Shown: positions 5,289 to 11,624 of the stretch, in pieces
How positions within the stretch are numbered: the stretch's first letter is position 1
Layout of the letters: the number at the start of each line of letters is the position of its first letter
Assembly (NCBI GenBank): GCA_023263045.1
Contig: JALQXU010000021.1
Coordinates: 1-11,897 of the forward strand
Origin: Pontimonas sp.
GTDB taxonomy: Bacteria > Actinomycetota > Actinomycetes > Actinomycetales > Microbacteriaceae
Reading direction: 5' to 3'
DNA length: 11,897 nt
Notes under the pieces: generated by a model
Database searches by the model: none
The model's input: only the letters and a program-made list of their open reading frames with translations
Told to the model about the DNA's origin: nothing
Translations under genes and position numbers: made by a program

Positions 5289-6264
5289 ATCGCAGAATTC
5301 TGTGTCCGTCACGGTGGACGTTGACGATGTCGCGATGATTCGCGTTCTCGGAGTCCACGACCGGGTGTTATCTCAAGTTGAGGCAGAGTGCCCTGGGGTG
5401 GTGATTGTCGCGCGGGGAAACGCGATTACCTTGTCGGGGGCTGAAGCAGATGTTGAGCGCGCCCACCAGTTGGTGAGTGACCTCGTTCAGATGGCCCGCG
5501 AAGGGGTCGACCTCGGAGCGAGAGAGGTCGCCACCGTTGCTGACATCCAGCAATCAACGGGGAAGAAAGCGTCTGGTTTCCTCACGGAGCCCATTTTGTC
5601 GACCCGTGGGCACACTATTCGGCCGAAGACTCTCGGACAAAAGAGCTATGTCGATGCCATCACACAGAACACGATTGTGTTTGGTGTGGGGCCCGCTGGA
5701 ACGGGCAAGACCTATTTGGCGATGGCAAAAGCTGTTGCGGCGCTGGAGCGCAAGGAAGTGGATCGGATCATCTTGACCCGGCCGGCTGTCGAAGCAGGGG
5801 AGCGCCTGGGCTTTTTGCCGGGGACGCTCACCGACAAGATTGACCCTTACTTGCGGCCCCTGTTTGATGCTCTCCACGAAATGATGGACCCTGACCTCAT
5901 TCCGAAACTCTTGGCCAGCGGCACAGTTGAGGTTGCCCCCTTGGCGTATATGCGTGGTCGCACCCTCAACTCGTCTTTCATCATTCTCGATGAAGCCCAG
6001 AACACGTCTCCAGAACAAATGAAGATGTTTCTCACCCGCTTGGGCTTTGGTTCCAAGATGGTGATCACCGGAGATGTCACCCAGATCGACCTGCCCGGTG
6101 GCACGAGTGGCCTGAAACTCGTGGGAGGCATTCTTGAAGACCTGGATGACATCCACTTCGAATACCTCACGGCAAAAGATGTTGTTCGACACTCCCTGGT
6201 CTCTGAGATAGTCGACGCGTACGCCAGGCACGAATCAACGCAAAGGCCCAAGCGTGTCCGTTGA
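5278..6264 (+). CDS. phoH: PhoH-like P-loop ATPase
   Basis: A 328-residue PhoH-family ATPase (PhoH1/YbeZ type). The N-terminal 100 residues hold a KH-like region (VDVDDVAMIRVLGVHDRVLSQ, RGNAITLSGAEADVERA). Then comes the RPKTLGQKSYVDAI linker and the helicase-superfamily-1-like core. Walker A GPAGTGKT is at 138-145, the RPAVEAGERLGFLPGTL block follows, Walker B DEAQN is at 238-242, and sensor-type TGD comes after. In bacteria this protein is genetically and physically linked to the endonuclease YbeY in rRNA maturation, and ybeY follows directly here with an 11-base overlap. The start is taken as TTG 5278, preceded by GAAGAGGA and overlapping the HIT gene by 11 bases. The frame is open further upstream, but those residues are Arg/Ser-rich read-through. 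Role in RNA processing is from the family; this sequence shows only the ATPase motifs. Confidence 0.92.
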   Translation: MPAKSQNSVSVTVDVDDVAMIRVLGVHDRVLSQVEAECPGVVIVARGNAITLSGAEADVERAHQLVSDLVQMAREGVDLGAREVATVADIQQSTGKKASGFLTEPILSTRGHTIRPKTLGQKSYVDAITQNTIVFGVGPAGTGKTYLAMAKAVAALERKEVDRIILTRPAVEAGERLGFLPGTLTDKIDPYLRPLFDALHEMMDPDLIPKLLASGTVEVAPLAYMRGRTLNSSFIILDEAQNTSPEQMKMFLTRLGFGSKMVITGDVTQIDLPGGTSGLKLVGGILEDLDDIHFEYLTAKDVVRHSLVSEIVDAYARHESTQRPKRVR

Positions 6265-6706
6265 ACTCACGAATGAGTCGGGCTTCCCGGTGGACGAGGA
6301 GTCCCTCCAAGCGGTGACCATTCACGCAATGGCCTCGATGAAAGTCCACCCGGATGCCGATGTGGCCATTGTTCTCGTAGACGAGAACGCTATGGCAGAC
6401 CTTCACTTGCAATGGATGGACGAGCCTGGACCCACTGATGTTTTGAGCTTTCCGATGGACGAGCTCCGGCCTGGTCTCGAGGGCGACGATGCTGCTGAAG
6501 GCATTCTCGGCGATATCGTGCTCTGCCCCACGGTTGCGCAGAAGCAGGCGGACGCGGCAGGGCATTCTCTGATGGACGAGCTACACCTGCTCACTGTGCA
6601 CGGGATGCTGCACCTGCTGGGTTTTGATCACGCTGAGCCCGAAGAAGAAAAAGAGATGTTCGCCTTGCAAGGCGACATCCTTCGGTCCTTCGAGGGTGGA
6701 CGCTAA
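6254..6706 (+). CDS. ybeY: Endoribonuclease YbeY (rRNA maturation factor)
   Basis: A 150-residue UPF0054 metalloprotein. The single metal site HxxxHxxxxxH is seen as HGMLHLLGFDH, with His116, His120 and His126. The upstream signature TDVLSFPMDE, and GDIVLC in the middle, are also typical. YbeY acts in 16S rRNA 3'-end maturation and ribosome quality control, with Era and PhoH as partners; both genes lie in the same unit here. The start is GTG 6254, which overlaps phoH by 11 bases. A weak AAAGG at 6242-6246 is the only ribosome-binding candidate, so coupling to phoH translation is likely. The stop codon TAA shares its last A with the next start (TAATG at 6704-6708). Confidence 0.94.
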   Translation: MSVELTNESGFPVDEESLQAVTIHAMASMKVHPDADVAIVLVDENAMADLHLQWMDEPGPTDVLSFPMDELRPGLEGDDAAEGILGDIVLCPTVAQKQADAAGHSLMDELHLLTVHGMLHLLGFDHAEPEEEKEMFALQGDILRSFEGGR

Positions 6707-8025
6707 TGGCTCTTGCTTTCGTCCTTATTGCTCTGGTGCTGATTGTGCTGGGCGGTCTCCTCACCGCCATTGACTCGGCCTTTTCGTCCGTGGGCAAGAA
6801 CGATCTGATTGAGGAAGCGTCGACGAAGCGCAAACCCCAAGCCCTCCACCGAATCGCTGCAGACTTGCCCGCACACCTCACTGCGTTGCGCTTCGTGCGT
6901 GTTGTGGTCGACACTGTCGCGGCTGTCCTGATTACCCTGGCGGCCTCCATGTGGCTGGCGCAGTGGTGGCAGGTCCTCCTTGTCGCGGGCGCGATTGTGA
7001 CTGGGGTGTCTTTTGTGGTGGTCGGCTCAAGCCCCCGCGCGGTGGGAGCGAGAAACGCACCTTTCATGGTGAGAACTTTCGGAGGCCTTGTCCGTGCGGT
7101 TCGCCTGAGTGTCGGCCCACTCGCTGAAGGTCTCGTGGTGCTAGGAAACATCGTTACTCCGGGTGTCGGCGGGACCGCCACCGTAACGAGTGAGAATCAG
7201 TTCAGAAACTGGGTCGATGAAGCCACCGAGCGCGACATGCTCGAGGAGGAGGATCGTGAACTCCTGCACTCGGTGTTTGACTTCGGCGACACAATTGTTC
7301 GAGAGGTCATGGTGGCCCGCACCGACATGATCACCGTGGATGCCGAAGACAGCATCAATGATGTGATGACGGTCTTTCTCGAGCGCGGTGTTTCGCGCAT
7401 GCCGGTCATCGGCAAAGACAGCGACGAGGTTATTGGTATCTGCTACCTCAGGGATGTGGCGAGAGTTAAGCACGAGAAGCCGGCATCAGCACTGAAGAAA
7501 CCCATCGCGACATTGGCTAAGCCCGCGCTGTTTATCCCCGAGAGTAAGGACGCTGATGACACGCTGCGTTTCTTGCAAAGGGAGCAAAACCACTTGGCCA
7601 TGGTCGTCGATGAGTACGGCGGAATCGCTGGACTGGTGACGCTGGAGGACCTCATTGAGGAGCTCCTCGGTGATATCTCCGATGAGTACGACACCGATGT
7701 TGCCGACATCCATGCGCAAGGACCCGACGTCTACCGGGTCTCTGCCAAATATTCAGTGGATGACCTCGCTGATCTCTATGACATTGATATCGAGGAAGAG
7801 GATGTCGACACGGTGGGGGGTCTGTTGACCAAGCTCATTGGACGACTGCCCGAAGGAGGCTCGAGTGCGTCCACCGAGGACCTTGTCTTGGTGGCAGAGC
7901 AGCCCGAGGGTCGGAATCAGCGGGTGGCGTGGATTCGCGTTTCTCCGACGGAGAGCTGGCTGGAGCGTCAAGCGGTCCGAGCTGAAATTGACCAAGCAAG
8001 AACGGGTGAAGTGCCGCTGCCATGA
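6706..8025 (+). CDS. CNNM/CorC-type membrane protein with CBS pair (hemolysin-family, TlyC-like)
   Basis: A 439-residue protein with three parts. An N-terminal CNNM (DUF21) membrane domain has hydrophobic helices at about residues 3-22, 66-85 and 88-107, with an Ala-Ile-Asp-Ser motif at the end of helix 1. A tandem CBS pair spans about 197-325, from VREVMVARTDMITV through SRMPVIG to NHLAMVVDEYGGIAGLVTLEDLIEELLG. A C-terminal CorC_HlyC domain at about 335-425 begins near PDVYRVSAKYSVDDL and has DTVGGLL. The family is annotated as hemolysin or CorC but is now mostly seen as magnesium or divalent-cation transport or efflux; no haemolytic role should be inferred. CBS domains usually bind adenine nucleotides. 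It is translationally coupled on both sides: TAATG with ybeY and ATGA (8022-8025) with era. Why it sits in an rRNA-maturation unit is unclear; magnesium supply to ribosomes is only a guess. Confidence 0.88.
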   Translation: MALAFVLIALVLIVLGGLLTAIDSAFSSVGKNDLIEEASTKRKPQALHRIAADLPAHLTALRFVRVVVDTVAAVLITLAASMWLAQWWQVLLVAGAIVTGVSFVVVGSSPRAVGARNAPFMVRTFGGLVRAVRLSVGPLAEGLVVLGNIVTPGVGGTATVTSENQFRNWVDEATERDMLEEEDRELLHSVFDFGDTIVREVMVARTDMITVDAEDSINDVMTVFLERGVSRMPVIGKDSDEVIGICYLRDVARVKHEKPASALKKPIATLAKPALFIPESKDADDTLRFLQREQNHLAMVVDEYGGIAGLVTLEDLIEELLGDISDEYDTDVADIHAQGPDVYRVSAKYSVDDLADLYDIDIEEEDVDTVGGLLTKLIGRLPEGGSSASTEDLVLVAEQPEGRNQRVAWIRVSPTESWLERQAVRAEIDQARTGEVPLP

Positions 8026-8915
8026 GCTCCCAGCAGTACCGGGCAGGATTTGTCAGCTTTGTGGGGCGCCCCAACGTTGGAAAATCAACCCTGATGAACG
8101 CTCTGGTGGGCGAAAAGGTTGCCATCACGTCGTCCAAACCCCAAACCACCCGGCACGCGATTCGAGGTATTGTCCATCGGGATAACGGGCAGTTGATTAT
8201 TGTCGACACCCCTGGTGTCCATCGGCCTCGAACCCTCCTGGGCCAACGCTTGAACGACCTCGTGCAGTCAATTCTTTCTGATGTGGACGTCATCGCCCTC
8301 TGTGTGCCAGCAACCGACCCTGTGGGCCCTGGCGACTCCTTTATCGCTCAAGAAATCTCTTCCTACCCACAAGCGCGAAAAATCGCGCTCATCACCAAGA
8401 CCGACGATGCGTCGAAGGAACAGATTGCCACTCGACTGATGGAGGTCGATCAGTTGGCCGACTGGGAGGCGCTCATTCCGGTCTCCGCCCTCACAGGCGA
8501 GCAGTTGGATGTGGTGGTGCGAGAGATTCTTGCCCTGATGCCAGAATCAGACCCCCTCTATCCACCAGAGAACACCAGCGAGCAGAGCACGGAGGTTCGG
8601 ATTGCAGAGCTCATTCGTGAAGCGACCTTGGAGGGCGTGAATGAGGAGCTTCCCCACTCCATTGCAGTCACCATCGACGAGATGGGTCAGCGTGAAGACG
8701 GATTGCACCAGATTTATGCGAGTTTGTGGGTGGAGCGCGATAGCCAAAAAGGCATCATGATCGGAAAAGGTGGGGGAAAGCTCAAAGACATTGGGTCTCG
8801 GGCTCGAGCCGAGATCGAGGCTCTCCTCGGGCACAAGGTGTTTCTCTCTATCCAAGTGAAGGTCTCCAAAGAGTGGCAGCGTGATGCCAAGAAGATCACG
8901 AAACTGGGTCTCTAG
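8022..8915 (+). CDS. era: Ribosome-assembly GTPase Era
   Basis: A 297-residue GTPase of normal length. The G1 loop GRPNVGKS is at 15-22, the switch-region TTR at 42-44, G3 DTPG at 62-65, G4 TKTD at 125-128 and G5 VSAL further on. The C-terminal KH domain has GIMIGKGGGKLKDIG from residue 244 and ends with the family-typical VSKEWQRD and LGL. Era binds the 3' end of 16S rRNA near the anti-Shine-Dalgarno sequence and promotes 30S assembly. G4 has Thr in place of Asn of the NKxD consensus, which I recall as usual in actinobacterial Era, so it should still be active. The ATG overlaps the stop of the preceding gene (ATGA). It is the last gene of the HIT-phoH-ybeY-CNNM-era unit; no obvious terminator hairpin follows. 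Confidence 0.95.
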   Translation: MSSQQYRAGFVSFVGRPNVGKSTLMNALVGEKVAITSSKPQTTRHAIRGIVHRDNGQLIIVDTPGVHRPRTLLGQRLNDLVQSILSDVDVIALCVPATDPVGPGDSFIAQEISSYPQARKIALITKTDDASKEQIATRLMEVDQLADWEALIPVSALTGEQLDVVVREILALMPESDPLYPPENTSEQSTEVRIAELIREATLEGVNEELPHSIAVTIDEMGQREDGLHQIYASLWVERDSQKGIMIGKGGGKLKDIGSRARAEIEALLGHKVFLSIQVKVSKEWQRDAKKITKLGL

Positions 8916-8935
8916 CGCGACCTAGGGCGCCGTGT

Positions 8936-8941
8936 TACCCT
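8936..8941 (+). promoter_or_regulatory. -10 box for the leuA leader transcript
   Basis: TACCCT has the TAnnnT form and ends 6 bases before the GTG at 8948 that opens the leader peptide. This predicts a transcript beginning at or next to that GTG. No -35 hexamer is recognisable. The placement is the same as for the HIT and recO genes. Confidence 0.5.
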
Positions 8942-8947
8942 GACTTT

Positions 8948-8998
8948 GTGAGAAACGAGCTTCTCCTCCTTACCCGCCGCGCCGGGGCCTCCATCTAG
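8948..8998 (+). CDS. leuA leader peptide, 16 residues with four consecutive leucines
   Basis: The frame GTG-AGA-AAC-GAG-CTT-CTC-CTC-CTT and so on reads MRNELLLLTRRAGASI and stops at TAG 8996-8998. Four Leu codons in a row (8960-8971) directly upstream of the first gene of leucine synthesis are the hallmark of a ribosome-stalling leader peptide. It probably starts leaderless, 6 bases after a -10-like box. The stop codon falls in the loop of the following hairpin. It has no function as a protein; its translation speed on the Leu codons would sense charged leucyl-tRNA. The peptide is too short for standard gene finders. Confidence 0.75.
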   Translation: MRNELLLLTRRAGASI

Positions 8999-9044
8999 GC
9001 CATTCCCCGTCGCGGCTCACCGGCGTTGGCCGCTCACCATAGAC

Positions 9045-9051
9045 GTAAGGG
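9045..9051 (+). promoter_or_regulatory. leuA ribosome-binding site, complementary to the leader's Leu codons
   Basis: GTAAGGG lies 9 bases ahead of the leuA ATG. Its first six bases GTAAGG are the exact complement of CCTTAC at 8968-8973, within Leu codons 7-8 and Thr codon 9 of the leader peptide. Long-range pairing would hide this site. Confidence 0.5.
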
Positions 9052-9060
9052 ACACAGCTC

Positions 9061-10824
9061 ATGAAGAACACTCAATCCGCATCACCCATGCCGATTCATA
9101 AATATCGGTCGTATTCACAGAACTTCTTCGTGGCGTTGCCAGATCGCACCTGGCCGGACGCCGTCATCGATAAAGCGCCTCGCTGGTGTGCGGTGGACCT
9201 GCGTGATGGTAACCAGGCCCTCATCGATCCAATGAGCCCGGAGCGCAAGAAGATCATGTTCGAACTCCTCGTGCGCATGGGGTACAAGGAAATCGAGGTC
9301 GGTTTCCCCTCTGCTTCACAAACAGATTTTGATTTTGTGCGCACGCTCATCGAGGACAACCTGATTCCCGATGACGTCACCATCCAGGTGTTGACTCAGG
9401 CCAGGGAGCACCTCATCAAGAGGACCTACGAATCTCTGGTGGGAGCCAAGAAGGCCATTGTTCACCTGTATAACTCGACCAGTACCCTCCAGCGCGAGGT
9501 GGTGTTCCGCACCGACAAACAGGGGATTATCGATATTGCTCTGGAGGGCGCAAGAATCTGTCGCTCCATGGAGGAGCTCGTACCGGGCACAGAGATTTAC
9601 TACGAGTACTCTCCCGAGAGCTACACCGGCACTGAACTGGAATTCGCGCTTGATGTATGTAATCAGGTGCTCGAGGTCTTGGAGCCCACTCCGGATCGAA
9701 AAGTCATCATCAATTTGCCCGCCACCGTCGAGATGGCGACTCCGAATTTGTATGCGGATTCGATCGAGTGGATGTCACGCAACCTCCACCACCGTGAGAA
9801 TGTCATCTTGAGCCTGCACCCACATAATGACCGGGGCACCGCCATTGCGGCCGCAGAGCTCGGTTACATGGCCGGGGCGGACCGCATTGAGGGATGCCTC
9901 TTTGGAAACGGTGAACGGACCGGGAACGTCGACCTGGTGGCGCTGGGTTTGAACCTATTCACGCAGGGAATTGATCCGCAGATTGATTTCAGCGATTTGG
10001 ACGAGATCAAGCGAACCGCGGAGTACTGCAACCAGTTGAGCGTTCACGAACGAAGCCCGTGGGCCGGGGATCTGGTGTACACCGCGTTTAGCGGGTCGCA
10101 TCAGGATGCCATCAAGAAGGGCTTCGAAGCGATGGAAGCCGAGGCCACCGAGCGCGGTGTCGACGTCAATGACCTCGAATGGGCGGTTCCCTACCTCCCC
10201 ATCGACCCTAAAGACGTGGGTCGCACCTACGAGGCAGTGATTCGGGTCAACTCGCAGTCCGGTAAGGGCGGGGTTGCTTACCTGTTGAAGACCGATCACG
10301 CGCTCGACTTGCCCCGGAAACTCCAAATCGAGTTCTCTCAAGTCGTCCAGGCCAAAACTGACGCTGAAGGTGGAGAGGTCACCAGTGACCAGATTTGGAC
10401 CATCTTCCAAGACGAATACCTACCCGCTAGCGATGCCGAAGCAAAGTGGGGTCACTACGAGCTGCTCTCTACTCGCTCCGCCAGCGACATGGATGGCTCG
10501 GTGTCCCTGCAGGTGAAGCTTCGCTCTGGGGAAGATCAGATGGAGGCGACTGCAGAAGGAAATGGACCCATCGCCGCCTTCTTGAAAGTTCTCGCAGATC
10601 AGGGTGTCGAGATTCGCTTGTTTGATTACGTCGAGCACACGTTGAGCGCCAGCGGCGATGCTCTCGCCGCGGCCTATGTAGAGCTCGAGGTCAACGGGAA
10701 GACACTCTGGGGTGTGGGAATCGACGGAGATATCTCCACCGCATCACTGAAAGCGATTGTCTCTGCGGTAAACCGAGCACTCCGTTTCGAAAGTCCCGCC
10801 AGGGAACTCGTCGGAGCTCTCTAA
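9061..10824 (+). CDS. leuA: 2-isopropylmalate synthase LeuA (actinobacterial long form)
   Basis: A 587-residue enzyme that condenses acetyl-CoA with 2-ketoisovalerate, the first committed step of leucine synthesis. The HMGL-like TIM barrel has the signature DLRDGNQ at 46-52, the metal ligands in HPHNDRG at 253-259, and GNGERTGN at 282-289. A linker region follows, and the C-terminal LeuA_dimer domain (about 440-575) normally binds leucine for feedback inhibition. The N-terminal MPIHKYRSYSQ and the total length match the actinobacterial form (about 580-640 residues) rather than the shorter E. coli type. The ATG at 9061 is preceded by TAAGGGA; a second in-frame ATG at 9088 is possible but has no such site. 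It stands alone, without other leu genes, between era and recO. Regulation is probably through the upstream leader peptide as well as by feedback. Confidence 0.96.
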   Translation: MKNTQSASPMPIHKYRSYSQNFFVALPDRTWPDAVIDKAPRWCAVDLRDGNQALIDPMSPERKKIMFELLVRMGYKEIEVGFPSASQTDFDFVRTLIEDNLIPDDVTIQVLTQAREHLIKRTYESLVGAKKAIVHLYNSTSTLQREVVFRTDKQGIIDIALEGARICRSMEELVPGTEIYYEYSPESYTGTELEFALDVCNQVLEVLEPTPDRKVIINLPATVEMATPNLYADSIEWMSRNLHHRENVILSLHPHNDRGTAIAAAELGYMAGADRIEGCLFGNGERTGNVDLVALGLNLFTQGIDPQIDFSDLDEIKRTAEYCNQLSVHERSPWAGDLVYTAFSGSHQDAIKKGFEAMEAEATERGVDVNDLEWAVPYLPIDPKDVGRTYEAVIRVNSQSGKGGVAYLLKTDHALDLPRKLQIEFSQVVQAKTDAEGGEVTSDQIWTIFQDEYLPASDAEAKWGHYELLSTRSASDMDGSVSLQVKLRSGEDQMEATAEGNGPIAAFLKVLADQGVEIRLFDYVEHTLSASGDALAAAYVELEVNGKTLWGVGIDGDISTASLKAIVSAVNRALRFESPARELVGAL

Positions 10825-10861
10825 ACAGCTCCACGTGTGCCCCGAGGCGTAAAGACGGGGC
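10813..10861 (+). terminator. Two tandem hairpins at the leuA 3' end
   Basis: GGAGCT (10813-10818) pairs with AGCTCC (10827-10832) around the leuA TAA. GCCCCG (10839-10844) then pairs with CGGGGC (10856-10861) across an 11-base loop. Neither is followed by a T-run, so termination is uncertain. They lie between leuA and the inferred recO promoter, where a transcript end is expected. Confidence 0.4.
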
Positions 10862-10868
10862 GTCAGGG

Positions 10869-10874
10869 AATACT
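10869..10874 (+). promoter_or_regulatory. Weak -10-like box for a leaderless recO transcript
   Basis: AATACT matches four of six bases of TATAAT and ends 6 bases before the recO ATG at 10881. No ribosome-binding site is present between them (the gap is AGGGGC). Both points fit leaderless initiation. A short GGGG directly before the ATG is too close to act as a Shine-Dalgarno sequence. Confidence 0.35.
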
Positions 10875-10880
10875 AGGGGC

Positions 10881-11624
10881 ATGCCTACCTACCGAGATGA
10901 TGCGATTGTGCTTCGCACGCACCTTCTCGGTGAGTCCGACAAGATTGTGACTCTTCTGGGTCGCTCGCGCGGAAAGATTCGCGCGGTGGCTAAAGGAATC
11001 CGGAAAACCTCGTCTCGGTTTGGGGCCAGACTAGAGCCCTTCAACCAGGTGGATGCCCTGTTTTATGAGGGAAAAAGCCTTGACATCATCCAACAGGCGG
11101 AAACTCTCAGTTCCCATAGCCAAGCAATAGGTCGGGACTATGGGAAATACACCTGTGCCATGGTGATGGTGGAGACGGCGGACAAACTCACCGAGCACGA
11201 TTACCAGCCAGCCCACTACTCGCTCCTGCTGGGAGGACTGCGAGCGCTCGCTGCGGGAGATCACGATTCGGGACTCATCGTTGACTCCTACCTCTTGCGA
11301 GCTTTGGCTTTGTCGGGCTGGTCGCCGAGCCTGGAGTCTTGTGCCGTAACCGGCGAGACCGGCGACCATCGCGCATTTGCGGTGTCGCTCGGTGGTGTCG
11401 TCTCCGATGAGGCGGCCCCTCCTGGTTCACCCCGCTTACGCGATGGCTCCAAAGAACTGCTCTTAGCTCTTCTCGAAGGAACGTGGGACGTAGCGGAGGC
11501 TTCTGATTCGACGACACGGTCGCAGGTCTCTGGCCTCATCGCGGCCTATACGCAGTATCACCTGGAGCGACACGTGAAGTCGTTGGCGCACGTGGATCGA
11601 ACAGCGGGGGAGGTGGTTCGATGA
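10881..11624 (+). CDS. recO: DNA repair protein RecO
   Basis: A 247-residue protein of normal length. RecO loads RecA with RecR in the RecFOR pathway of gap repair and anneals single strands coated with SSB. The N-terminal OB fold is clear: YRDDAIVLRTHLLGESDKIVTLL, then GKIRAVAKGIRKTSSRFGARLEPFN. The C-terminal part is helical with YLLRALALSGWSP and then the region that usually carries a four-Cys zinc finger. Here only Cys154 (in SCAVTG) remains; the other three positions read Thr157 and residues of GGVVSDE. The fold in E. coli lacks the metal site, so loss need not mean inactivity. The ATG at 10881 has no ribosome-binding site and may be leaderless. It overlaps uppS by four bases (ATGA 11621-11624), as in many actinobacteria. 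Confidence 0.92.
   Translation: MPTYRDDAIVLRTHLLGESDKIVTLLGRSRGKIRAVAKGIRKTSSRFGARLEPFNQVDALFYEGKSLDIIQQAETLSSHSQAIGRDYGKYTCAMVMVETADKLTEHDYQPAHYSLLLGGLRALAAGDHDSGLIVDSYLLRALALSGWSPSLESCAVTGETGDHRAFAVSLGGVVSDEAAPPGSPRLRDGSKELLLALLEGTWDVAEASDSTTRSQVSGLIAAYTQYHLERHVKSLAHVDRTAGEVVR

Larger units (their letters stand above)
8948..9060 (+). ncRNA. leuA leader RNA with pseudoknot candidate
   Basis: After the Leu codons, CCGCGCCGGGG (8977-8987) pairs with CCCCGTCGCGG (9005-9015), an eleven-pair stem with one mismatch and a 17-base loop. The loop segment GGCCA (8998-9002) can pair with TGGCC (9027-9031), forming an H-type pseudoknot. An alternative hairpin GCGGC (9012-9016) with GCCGC (9029-9033) competes with the main stem. 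No T-tract follows, so transcription termination is unlikely, and control of translation fits better. From memory, a conserved pseudoknot called the LEU element has been predicted upstream of leuA in many actinobacteria; this may be an example. The pairing is visible; its function is inferred. Confidence 0.6.

Noticed and set aside
5554..6231. 225-codon open frame on the minus strand opposite phoH
   Set aside because: It is antisense to the conserved ATPase core, and the translation is low-quality and His/Arg/Gln-rich with no recognisable domain.
6591..7181. 196-codon open frame on the minus strand opposite ybeY and the CNNM gene
   Set aside because: Thr/Arg/Ala-rich shadow of two real genes with no motif.
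8120..8410. Era G4 motif TKTD instead of NKxD as a sign of inactivity
   Set aside because: Thr at this place is, as I recall, usual in actinobacterial Era, and all other G motifs are intact.
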